A program made the translations under genes and the position numbers. Positions 1 to 6,560 of a DNA stretch of 24,044 nucleotides are shown one piece after another. Each line of letters begins with the position of its first letter. Position 1 is the stretch's first letter. The notes under the pieces are model-generated. The model ran no database searches. It was not told the DNA's origin and saw only the letters and a list, made by a program, of their open reading frames with translations. Source of the DNA: Flavobacteriaceae bacterium UBA7446. Lineage in GTDB: Bacteria > Bacteroidota > Bacteroidia > Flavobacteriales > Flavobacteriaceae. The stretch spans positions 1-24,044 of the forward strand of contig DLPY01000081.1 in NCBI GenBank assembly GCA_002478685.1. Reading direction: 5' to 3'.

Positions 1-23
1 TGCTCGTGATAGTTATGTAAAAG

Positions 24-107
24 TTAATGCAGTCTTTCCTCTGCAGAGGGTTGTATGCAACTACCTAGCAGTACCATTATTGTAAAAATTAAAACATGAG
101 TTCTCAT
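24..107 (-). CDS. possible tiny lipoprotein or remnant of one (27 aa)
   Basis: Reading the minus strand from an ATG at 107-105 gives 27 residues ending at TAA (26-24). The N-terminus has a basic residue at position 2, a hydrophobic stretch and an LGSC lipobox (Cys 17), followed by IQPSAEERLH. That is a well-formed lipoprotein signal, but the mature part would be only 11 residues. It could be a very small lipoprotein, the start of a lipoprotein gene broken by a stop or frameshift, or chance. No TAnnTTTG promoter element was found directly upstream, and it lies downstream of rpe on the same strand. I do not recognise the family. Confidence 0.25.
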   Translation of the reverse strand: MRTHVLIFTIMVLLGSCIQPSAEERLH

Positions 108-168
108 TAGTTGGATCCAATTGCATTTATTTTTTTGCCTGTAAGTTCGTTGGTTTTATATCCTGATA

Positions 169-184
169 GTAGTAGAAATACTAC
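169..184. repeat. small inverted repeat with GAAA loop
   Basis: GTAGTA-GAAA-TACTAC is a perfect 6-bp stem closed by a GNRA-type tetraloop when read on the plus strand. It is followed by an A-run on plus, so it is not a plus-strand terminator. It lies in the gene-poor 1-260 stretch downstream of rpe. Function unknown. Confidence 0.35.
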
Positions 185-260
185 AAAAAACGTGTGCCAT
201 ATGTTTTTCATAATAAAGATTTGAATCTTAAAAACAATAAAATAAATGGTTTAATATGAA

Positions 261-923
261 CTATGAATTTGCAATGTCGTGCAAATCAGTGATGGTTTGT
301 GAAGGATTTTCAGACTTGAATACAAAACTGCCTGCCACAAGCACATCAGCACCTGCTTGCACCAATGCAGCAGCGTTTTTGGAGGTAACACCTCCGTCAA
401 TTTCAATCAGCGTTTCCACTTTTTTGGCATTGATAAGTGCGCGTAATCTGCGCACTTTATCATACGTATTTTCAATAAATTGCTGCCCGCCAAAACCAGG
501 ATTTACACTCATTACGCAAATCAAGTCCAAATCTGAGATAAGCTCTTCAAGGACTGAAATGGATGTATGTGGATTTAGTGCTACACCCGCTTTCATTCCT
601 GTAGATTTGATAGCTTCTACAGTGCGATGAAGATGTGTACATGCCTCTGCATGAACTGTTAAGATTGCTGCTCCTAAATCAGCAAACGTTTGAATGTAAC
701 GATCTGGATCTACAATCATCAAATGCACATCAAGTGGTTTTTTGGTGTGGTTTACCATTGCTTTAAGCACAGGCATTCCAAAGGAAATATTGGGCACAAA
801 AACACCGTCCATGATATCCATATGGAACCAATCTGCTTTACTTTGGTTTACTACTTGCAAATCGTGTTCTAAGTTGGCAAAATTTGCCGCTAACATCGAA
901 GGTGCAATTTTAATATTTCCCAT
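261..923 (-). CDS. rpe: ribulose-phosphate 3-epimerase
   Basis: Interconverts D-ribulose 5-phosphate and D-xylulose 5-phosphate in the non-oxidative pentose phosphate pathway (cytosol). The 220-residue protein is normal length for this TIM-barrel family. The diagnostic H34-M-D36-I-M-D-G motif carries metal ligand and catalytic residues, H67 sits in DVHLM, the phosphate-binding loop is in SVNPGFGGQQF (139-149), and D176 in EIDGG is the second catalytic aspartate. The ATG (923-921) overlaps the rpoD stop codon by one base (TAATG), so the gene is very likely co-transcribed with rpoD and translationally coupled to it. No strong terminator is visible after the TAG stop. Confidence 0.96.
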   Translation of the reverse strand: MGNIKIAPSMLAANFANLEHDLQVVNQSKADWFHMDIMDGVFVPNISFGMPVLKAMVNHTKKPLDVHLMIVDPDRYIQTFADLGAAILTVHAEACTHLHRTVEAIKSTGMKAGVALNPHTSISVLEELISDLDLICVMSVNPGFGGQQFIENTYDKVRRLRALINAKKVETLIEIDGGVTSKNAAALVQAGADVLVAGSFVFKSENPSQTITDLHDIANS

Positions 924-1786
924 TATCCCAAATAGGTTTTTAGGATTTTACTTCTTGAGGTATGCTTTAATCTTCGGATGGCTTTCTCCTTGATTTGGCG
1001 TACACGCTCCCGCGTAAGGTCAAAAGTTTCCCCAATTTCCTCTAAGGTCATGGGGTGTTGATTTCCAAGACCAAAATAAAGTCGCACTACATCGGCTTCG
1101 CGAGGCGTAAGCGTTTCAAGTGCACGTTCAATTTCAGTACGCAACGATTCGTGCATAAGTGTTTTGTCTGGATTTGGTGATTCTCCAGAACACAGTACAT
1201 CATATAAGTTGGAATCTTCACCTTCCACAAGCGGTGCATCCATCGATACGTGACGTCCAGAGTTTTTCATAGACTCCTTGACGTCAGAAACTGTCATGTC
1301 CAATTCCTTTGCTATTTCTTCTGCCGAAGGCACACGCTCATGTGCTTGCTCTAAAAACGCATAAGTTTTGTTGATTTTATTAATCGACCCAATTTTATTT
1401 AGCGGTAGTCGTACAATTCGAGATTGCTCAGCAAGTGCTTGCAAAATAGACTGTCTAATCCACCAAACGGCATAAGAGATGAACTTAAATCCGCGTGTTT
1501 CATCAAAGCGTTTTGCAGCTTTAATAAGTCCCAAATTTCCTTCGTTGATAAGGTCTGGAAGGGTAAGCCCTTGGTTTTGATATTGCTTGGCAACAGAAAC
1601 CACAAATCGAAGATTTGCCTTTGTTAATTTTTCCAATGCAATTTGGTCACCTGCTTTAATGCGTTGCGCCAATTCCACCTCCATTTCAGCGGTAATAAGG
1701 TCAACCTTTCCAATTTCTTGAAGGTATTTGTCTAGAGATGCAGTTTCACGATTGGTAACCTGCTTGGTAATTTTCAGCTGTCTCAT
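923..1786 (-). CDS. rpoD: primary RNA polymerase sigma factor (sigma-70 family, Bacteroidota type)
   Basis: Directs core RNA polymerase to housekeeping promoters. At 287 residues it lacks the acidic region 1.1 and the long non-conserved insert of proteobacterial sigma-70. It starts almost directly in region 1.2 (about 12-45), then region 2 (46-120, with DLINEGNLGLIKAAKRFD for core binding and FKFISYAVWWIRQSI for -10 melting), region 3 (about 125-200), and region 4 with the 4.2 helix-turn-helix at 246-274 (TLEEIGETFDLTRERVRQI). This compact form is the known primary sigma of Bacteroidota, which reads TTTG/TAnnTTTG promoters. It follows the pnp terminator, so it probably has its own promoter. 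The only candidate is a degenerate TAACTTTTTG at 1842-1833. Its stop overlaps the rpe start. Confidence 0.96.
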   Translation of the reverse strand: MRQLKITKQVTNRETASLDKYLQEIGKVDLITAEMEVELAQRIKAGDQIALEKLTKANLRFVVSVAKQYQNQGLTLPDLINEGNLGLIKAAKRFDETRGFKFISYAVWWIRQSILQALAEQSRIVRLPLNKIGSINKINKTYAFLEQAHERVPSAEEIAKELDMTVSDVKESMKNSGRHVSMDAPLVEGEDSNLYDVLCSGESPNPDKTLMHESLRTEIERALETLTPREADVVRLYFGLGNQHPMTLEEIGETFDLTRERVRQIKEKAIRRLKHTSRSKILKTYLG

Positions 1787-1850
1787 GCAATTTTTTTTGT
1801 GTGGATGATATATGTTATACGCAATCAGTCATCAAAAAGTTACATAAAAT

Positions 1851-1883
1851 CAAAAAAAATCCGCTAAAACTTTAGCGGATTTG
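1851..1883 (-). terminator. intrinsic terminator after pnp
   Basis: On the minus strand the arms AAATCCGCTAAA (1882-1871) and TTTAGCGGATTT (1868-1857) form a near-perfect 12-bp stem with a minimal loop. A run of eight T residues (1859-1852) overlaps the end of the stem and follows it. It sits between the pnp stop (1903) and the rpoD start (1786), so it should end rpsO-pnp transcripts and separate them from rpoD-rpe. Confidence 0.88.
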
Positions 1884-1902
1884 TTATTATTTGAAGACTT
1901 AG

Positions 1903-4101
1903 TTAGTCGCGTTTTGGTCTTCTACTCTGTCCGCCGCCTTTTCTTCTATCACCACTCGGTCTAGGCTTACGTTCCACATAGCCTTCAGGCTTTTCCATAA
2001 GTGCTTTACGCGACACTTTTTCCTTTCGTGTGCGAGGGTCAACACCAAAGTATTTTACATCAAACACATCGCCCATGTTTACCACATCAGTTACGTTTTC
2101 TGTGCGTTCCCAAGCCAATTCACTTACGTGAAGTAGCACTTCATTTCCGGGTGCATCCGTATATTCCACAACGGCACCAAATTCTAAGATTTTGATAACC
2201 TGTACTTCGTATACTTCACCTACCTCTGGCTTAAACATAAGTGCATCTATATGTGCAAGAACTTGATCAATTCCCTCAGGACCAGTACCAAGGATTTCAA
2301 CAATGCCTTCTCCAGTATCTGGATCTTCGTTGATAACAATTGTGGTATTGGTTTCTTTTTGCAATTCTTGAATTACTTTTCCGCCACTTCCAATAATTGC
2401 ACCAATGTACTCGTTTGGAACAGTACGCATCACCATTTTTGGTGCGTGTTCTTTCACATCAGCAGCAGGAGCAGCAATGGTATCTGTAAGTTTGCCTAAA
2501 ATATGTAAACGACCGTCGCGAGCTTGCTTCAATGCTTGAATCAAAATATCATAAGAAAGTCCTTTAATTTTGATATCCATTTGACACGCAGTAATACCGT
2601 TTTCGGTGCCTGTAACCTTAAAGTCCATGTCACCGAGGTGGTCTTCATCTCCTAAAATATCTGAAAGTACAGCAAAACGTTCTCCATCAGAAATAAGCCC
2701 CATAGCAATTCCCGAAACAGGATTGCTAATTTGCACCCCAGCATCCATAAGCGCCATGGAACCAGCACAAACTGTTGCCATAGAAGAAGAACCGTTAGAT
2801 TCTAACACCTCAGAAACCACACGTACAGTGTAAGGACAATCGCCTGGCATTACTTTTTTAAGCGCGCGTTGCGCTAAGTTTCCGTGTCCTACTTCTCTAC
2901 GAGATGTACCACGTAATGGACGCGCTTCTCCCGTACAGAAAGGGGGAAAATTGTAATGCAAATAAAAGTTTTCTTCACCCTGTTCGGTTGGCAAATCAAC
3001 AACGTTTGCTTCTCTAGACGTTCCAAGAGTTACCGTTGCTAATGCTTGCGTTTCACCACGAGTAAATACTGAAGATCCGTGCGTAGAAGGCAAATAATCT
3101 ACCTCACACCATAAGGGTCTAATATCTGTGGTTTTACGCCCGTCAAGGCGAATGCCTTCTGCAAGTACCAATTCGCGAACCGCTTCTTTTTGTGCTTCGC
3201 CAAAGTATTTACTGATGAGCTTACCGTTTTCTTCTAATTCTTCTTGGGAAAAGGTTTCTAATAATGCCTCTTTTACCGCGCCAAAAGCAACACCGCGCTC
3301 TTGCTTAGAACTACCTTGTTTGGCAATATCATAGCATTTTTGATATGCAAAATCGTGTATTTTTTGTTGCAATTCTTCATTGTTTACTTCAGGCTCGTAT
3401 TCACGAGTTTCCTTTTTCCCTACAATTTCTGCCAATTCAATTTGAGCGGCAATTTGATTTTTAATGGCTTCGTGTCCAAAGCGAATGGCATCTGCCATCA
3501 CCTCTTCTGAAACTTCATCAAACTCTCCTTCAACCATGGTCACCGAATCTTCACTTGCACCAATCATGATATCTATGTCACATTCTTTGAGTTGATCTTT
3601 GCTTGGATTCACAATAAAGCGTCCGTCTATTTGTCCTACACGCACCTCTGAAATTGGATATTCAAAAGGAATGTCAGAAAGTTGAATTGCTGCCGAAGCT
3701 GCCAACCCTGCTAGCGCGTCAGGCATAACTGTTTCGTCGTGCGACATCAACTGAATCATAACCTGCGTTTCGGCATGATAATCTTTTGGAAAAAGTGGAC
3801 GCAGTACACGGTCAACCAAACGCATGGTTAAAATCTCTTCATTGCTGGGTCTTGCTTCGCGCTTAAAGAAGCCGCCTGGGAATCTTCCTGCGGCAGCAAA
3901 TTTTTCGCGATAATCTACCGTTAGTGGTAGGAAATCTACAGGGGAAGCCTCTCGCGCCGAAACAACGGTTGCTAATAGCATACAGTTGCCAGATTTTACG
4001 ACAACAGAGCCATCTGCTTGTTTGGCAAGCTTGCCTGTTTCTAGTGTAATAGTACGACCATCGCCTAAGTCAATAGTCGAAGTATGTACGTTGGGTATCA
4101 T
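1903..4101 (-). CDS. pnp: polyribonucleotide nucleotidyltransferase (PNPase)
   Basis: Phosphorolytic 3'-to-5' exoribonuclease for mRNA decay and RNA quality control; it acts as a cytosolic trimer. The 732 residues show the full architecture: first RNase PH domain (about 15-145), an alpha-helical linker (about 240-320), the second and catalytic RNase PH domain (about 325-545, with GEARPLRGTSRREVGHGNLA and the SNGSSSMATVCAGS and LGDEDHLGDMDFKVTGT motifs), a KH domain (about 560-620, with IGAIIGSGGKVIQ), an S1 domain (about 630-700) and a short basic Arg/Gly/Lys-rich tail. It lies 91 bp downstream of rpsO, the classic rpsO-pnp pairing. No TAnnTTTG element is visible in the gap, so co-transcription with rpsO is likely. 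The leader carries an inverted repeat (4122-4154). Confidence 0.98.
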   Translation of the reverse strand: MIPNVHTSTIDLGDGRTITLETGKLAKQADGSVVVKSGNCMLLATVVSAREASPVDFLPLTVDYREKFAAAGRFPGGFFKREARPSNEEILTMRLVDRVLRPLFPKDYHAETQVMIQLMSHDETVMPDALAGLAASAAIQLSDIPFEYPISEVRVGQIDGRFIVNPSKDQLKECDIDIMIGASEDSVTMVEGEFDEVSEEVMADAIRFGHEAIKNQIAAQIELAEIVGKKETREYEPEVNNEELQQKIHDFAYQKCYDIAKQGSSKQERGVAFGAVKEALLETFSQEELEENGKLISKYFGEAQKEAVRELVLAEGIRLDGRKTTDIRPLWCEVDYLPSTHGSSVFTRGETQALATVTLGTSREANVVDLPTEQGEENFYLHYNFPPFCTGEARPLRGTSRREVGHGNLAQRALKKVMPGDCPYTVRVVSEVLESNGSSSMATVCAGSMALMDAGVQISNPVSGIAMGLISDGERFAVLSDILGDEDHLGDMDFKVTGTENGITACQMDIKIKGLSYDILIQALKQARDGRLHILGKLTDTIAAPAADVKEHAPKMVMRTVPNEYIGAIIGSGGKVIQELQKETNTTIVINEDPDTGEGIVEILGTGPEGIDQVLAHIDALMFKPEVGEVYEVQVIKILEFGAVVEYTDAPGNEVLLHVSELAWERTENVTDVVNMGDVFDVKYFGVDPRTRKEKVSRKALMEKPEGYVERKPRPSGDRRKGGGQSRRPKRD

Positions 4102-4121
4102 AAGCTCTCAATTTTAAGTTA

Positions 4122-4154
4122 GTATCTGTGGTGTTGTGTTGTGGTCGTAGATAC
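4122..4154 (-). promoter_or_regulatory. inverted repeat in the pnp leader
   Basis: GTATCT (4154-4149 read on minus) and AGATAC (4127-4122) can pair as 6 bp, or 7 with a G-U pair, around a 21-nt almost G-free CA-rich loop, 21 bases upstream of the pnp start. E. coli pnp is autoregulated through a leader structure, so a regulatory role here is conceivable, but the sequences are unrelated and the stem is short. Confidence 0.3.
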
Positions 4155-4192
4155 CCGATGAAAAACCGAATGATGCGGAAGCTTTTATTTGC

Positions 4193-4462
4193 TTACTTTC
4201 GAATGCCTAACTCCTTAATCAATGAACGGTAGCGTTCGATGTCTTTGTCCCTTAAATAGTCCAAAAGACTTCTTCTTTTACCTACCAACATTACCAATGA
4301 ACGCTCTGTGTTGTAATCTTTGTGATTGTTTTTCAAGTGTTCTGTTAGGAAGTTGATACGGCTTGTAAATAAAGCAATTTGACCCTCTGTACTGCCGGTG
4401 TCTTTTTCAGACTTCCCGTACTTTTTGAAGATTTCTGCTTTGGTTTCTTTACTTAGTGACAT
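4193..4462 (-). CDS. rpsO: 30S ribosomal protein S15
   Basis: Primary 16S rRNA-binding protein of the small-subunit platform. I chose the ATG at 4462-4460 because it gives MSLSKETKAEIF and exactly 89 residues, the usual S15 length. An upstream in-frame ATG at 4519 would add 19 unrelated residues and would overlap the likely promoter element at 4524-4517. Conserved features are GSTEGQIALFTSRINFLTEHLK (about 22-43), the KDYNTERSLVMLVGKRRSLLDYL stretch (about 46-68) and the ERYRSLIKELGIRK end. It is followed by pnp. A hairpin lies in its leader near the predicted 5' end of the mRNA. Confidence 0.97.
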   Translation of the reverse strand: MSLSKETKAEIFKKYGKSEKDTGSTEGQIALFTSRINFLTEHLKNNHKDYNTERSLVMLVGKRRSLLDYLRDKDIERYRSLIKELGIRK

Positions 4463-4494
4463 GCCAATATTATTGTAAATGATTTTTATGCAAT

Positions 4495-4511
4495 TCCGAG
4501 TCTTTCTCGAA
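4495..4511 (-). promoter_or_regulatory. hairpin in the rpsO leader
   Basis: Read on minus, TTCGAG (4511-4506) and CTCGGA (4500-4495) pair as 6 bp including one G-U, around the loop AAAGA. It starts just where transcription from the TATATTTG element (4524-4517) should begin, so it would form the very 5' end of the mRNA. It may be an S15 autoregulatory site or an mRNA-stabilising 5' structure; this is inference. Confidence 0.3.
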
Positions 4512-4516
4512 GGCTG

Positions 4517-4524
4517 CAAATATA
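4517..4524 (-). promoter_or_regulatory. rpsO promoter, -7 element TATATTTG
   Basis: Exact match to the Bacteroidota -7 consensus TAnnTTTG, 54 bases before the chosen rpsO ATG. No clear TTTG -33 element was found at the right distance. Confidence 0.55.
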
Positions 4525-4543
4525 GTATAATTATTAAATGAAA

Positions 4544-5407
4544 TTACACCTGTGCTGAAAGTGGTCGATTTAAAATTAAATCGATGTATAAATTGATGTT
4601 GTGCTTAAGGTCTTTTCGATGGGAAATGAAATCCAAAAACCCGTGCTCTTTTAAAAATTCAGCAGTTTGAAAACCTTCTGGTAAGTCTTGTCCTGTAGTG
4701 TCTTTAACAACTCTTGGTCCAGCAAATCCAATCAATGCGCCTGGCTCAGAAATATTAATATCGCCCAGCATAGCGAAAGATGCCGTAGTTCCTCCAGTTG
4801 TAGGGTCTGTACATAATGAAATGTATGGAATTTTAGCATTGGCAAGTTGTGCAAGCTTGGCAGATGTTTTTGCCATTTGCATCAGCGATAATGCCGCCTC
4901 CATCATACGCGCGCCTCCCGATTTTGAAATCATTACAAAAGGCAACTTGTTTTTAAGGGCGTAATCTGCGGCGCGATAAATTTTTTCACCAACCACAGAA
5001 CCCATCGAGCCACCAATAAAACTGAAATCCATACAAGCTACTACCAACTTGTTTCCGTTGGAATTTCCTATAGCAGCTCTTACGGCATCGTTTAGCTTTG
5101 TTTTTTTCTGTGCAGCCTTAACGCGGTCTTTATACTTTTTGGTGTCTTCAAATTTTAGCGGATCTTTTGACTTTAAGTAAGCGTCTAATTCTTTAAATGA
5201 ATTATTGTCAAAAATAATTTCAAAGTATTCTTTACTACCAATTCTTACGTGATATCCATCTTCTGGTGATACATAAAAGTTTTCTGCCAGCTGCTTAGTA
5301 TCTATAATTTTCCCCGTTGGAGATTTATACCATAAGCCCTGTGGCGTATCCTTTTTCTCGTGGGTTTGGGTTTGAATTCCCTTTTCGGTACGTCTGAACC
5401 ACGCCAT
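4544..5407 (-). CDS. accD: acetyl-CoA carboxylase, carboxyltransferase subunit beta, zinc-ribbon cysteines absent
   Basis: With AccA it transfers the carboxyl group from carboxybiotin to acetyl-CoA, giving malonyl-CoA for fatty acid synthesis. The 287 residues cover the whole family length, including the crotonase-fold core (about 90-275) with ISKSGGARMMEAALSLMQMAKT (160-181), TDPTTGGTTASFAMLGD (200-216) and ISEPGALIGFAGPRVV (219-234). The N-terminal zinc ribbon keeps its backbone pattern but not its ligands. By eye against E. coli AccD, Cys27, 30, 46 and 49 correspond to Ser29, Gly32, Ser47 and Asp50; the only cysteines in the protein are C125 and C199. I recall a similar loss in other flavobacterial AccD proteins, so it is probably a lineage trait. 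Gene order is fbaA-accD-rpsO, with a TATATTTG element just upstream. Confidence 0.95.
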   Translation of the reverse strand: MAWFRRTEKGIQTQTHEKKDTPQGLWYKSPTGKIIDTKQLAENFYVSPEDGYHVRIGSKEYFEIIFDNNSFKELDAYLKSKDPLKFEDTKKYKDRVKAAQKKTKLNDAVRAAIGNSNGNKLVVACMDFSFIGGSMGSVVGEKIYRAADYALKNKLPFVMISKSGGARMMEAALSLMQMAKTSAKLAQLANAKIPYISLCTDPTTGGTTASFAMLGDINISEPGALIGFAGPRVVKDTTGQDLPEGFQTAEFLKEHGFLDFISHRKDLKHNINLYIDLILNRPLSAQV

Positions 5408-5423
5408 AATCCAAGAATTTTAT

Positions 5424-5431
5424 CAAATATA
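5424..5431 (-). promoter_or_regulatory. accD promoter, -7 element TATATTTG
   Basis: Exact TAnnTTTG match in the 38-bp fbaA-accD gap, 16 bases before the accD ATG. The implied 5' leader is about 10 nt. No good -33 TTTG was seen. Confidence 0.5.
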
Positions 5432-5445
5432 TAAAACCTTTGAAA

Positions 5446-6513
5446 TTAAAGGGTATTTACATTGTTGAGATCTTCAAATGCTTGCTCTAAACGCGCAATA
5501 AAGGCCTTCTCACCTTCACGTAACCAAACCCGAGGATCGTAGTATTTTTTATTGGGCAAATCATTACCTTCAGGATTTCCAATTTGTTGTTGTAAGTATG
5601 CCAATTTTTCTTGTATATAATCACGTACACCAGACATAAACGCATACTGCATGTCCGTGTCAATATTCATTTTGACAACTCCATAGCTAATACCTTCACG
5701 AATTTCTTCAACGGTTGAGCCAGAGCCACCATGGAATACAAAATCAATGGTATTAGGACTTACTCCATATTTATCGGAAACAAAGGTTTGAGAATTTTTC
5801 AAGATTTTTGGCGTAAGCACCACGTTTCCGGGTTTGTAAACACCGTGAACATTTCCAAATGCTGCCGCAATGGTAAATCGCCGGCTGACCTTTGACAACT
5901 CCTCAAAAGCATAGGCTACTTCTTCTGGCTGTGTGTATAGTTTTGAGCTATCTACGTCGGTGTTATCAACTCCATCCTCTTCGCCACCTGTTACACCAAG
6001 CTCAATTTCTAGTGTCATGTCCATTTTAGCCATACGCTCCAAATAATTTTTACAGATTTCGATATTTTCTTCCAACGGCTCCTCAGAGAGGTCAATCATA
6101 TGTGAACTAAACAATGATTTTCCAGTTTCTTTAAAATGTTTTTCACTGGCATTGAGTAAGCCATCAATCCAAGGCAGGAGTTTTTTAGCAGCGTGATCAG
6201 TATGTAAAATAACGCTTACGCCATATAATTCAGCCATTTGATGTACGTGCTTTGCACCTGCAATAGCACCTGCAATTGCAGCTTGCTGATTTTCGTTGGA
6301 AAGACCTTTTCCTGCATTAAACTGTGCACCACCATTCGAAAATTGAATAATAACGGGAGCATTGAGCTTAGCAGCGGTTTCCAATACAGCATTAATGGAA
6401 TCTGATCCGATAACATTTACTGCTGGAAGAGCAAATTGTTTTGATTTGGCTAATGCAAATATTTCTTGAACTTCGTTTCCAGTCGCAACACCTGGCTTTA
6501 TGGAATAAGACAT
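5446..6513 (-). CDS. fbaA: class II fructose-bisphosphate aldolase
   Basis: Zinc-dependent aldolase that interconverts fructose 1,6-bisphosphate with glyceraldehyde 3-phosphate and dihydroxyacetone phosphate (glycolysis and gluconeogenesis). At 355 residues it matches the E. coli FbaA-like class IIA group. Visible active-site residues are D106 and zinc ligand H107 in LHTDHAAK, E171 in the ELGVTGGEEDGVDN loop, H223 in NVHGVYKPGNV, H261 in FHGGSGS, and the NIDTDMQYA phosphate-binding segment. It is in the same orientation as tamL (upstream) and accD (downstream) but has its own TACTTTTG promoter-like element. Confidence 0.97.
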   Translation of the reverse strand: MSYSIKPGVATGNEVQEIFALAKSKQFALPAVNVIGSDSINAVLETAAKLNAPVIIQFSNGGAQFNAGKGLSNENQQAAIAGAIAGAKHVHQMAELYGVSVILHTDHAAKKLLPWIDGLLNASEKHFKETGKSLFSSHMIDLSEEPLEENIEICKNYLERMAKMDMTLEIELGVTGGEEDGVDNTDVDSSKLYTQPEEVAYAFEELSKVSRRFTIAAAFGNVHGVYKPGNVVLTPKILKNSQTFVSDKYGVSPNTIDFVFHGGSGSTVEEIREGISYGVVKMNIDTDMQYAFMSGVRDYIQEKLAYLQQQIGNPEGNDLPNKKYYDPRVWLREGEKAFIARLEQAFEDLNNVNTL

Positions 6514-6536
6514 TATCTATTTGTTTTAAGATGGTG

Positions 6537-6544
6537 CAAAAGTA
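6537..6544 (-). promoter_or_regulatory. fbaA promoter, -7 element TACTTTTG
   Basis: Exact TAnnTTTG match in the short tamL-fbaA gap, 23 bases before the fbaA ATG and followed by CACC. No convincing TTTG lies 17-23 bases further upstream. Confidence 0.5.
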
Positions 6545-6560
6545 ACAAAGAATTATGGGC

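Noticed and set aside
38..49. CCTCTGCAGAGG palindrome
   Set aside because: A single 12-bp palindrome with no repeat partner or known recognition role here; likely chance.
2..85. Plus-strand open frame of 27 codons from the window edge to TAA, a possible C-terminus of a gene to the left
   Set aside because: The residues (ARDSYVKVNAVFPLQ and onward) match no family I recognise, and it is antisense to the lipoprotein-signal frame. Too short to call.
216..229. AAGAT-TTGA-ATCTT hairpin downstream of rpe as a terminator
   Set aside because: A 5-bp stem that is four-fifths A-T, with no proper T-run; not credible as a terminator without RNA data.
1833..1842. TAACTTTTTG as the rpoD -7 element
   Set aside because: Two extra T residues compared with TAnnTTTG; rpoD needs a promoter after the terminator, but this match is not exact, so it was left out of the feature list.
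4159..4180. CCG-CATCATT-CGG plus T-run after rpsO as a terminator
   Set aside because: Only a 3-bp stem; too weak, and rpsO-pnp are probably co-transcribed.
4463..4519. 19-residue N-terminal extension of S15 from the upstream ATG
   Set aside because: The extension overlaps the promoter element and is foreign to the S15 family; 89 residues from ATG 4462 is the standard length.
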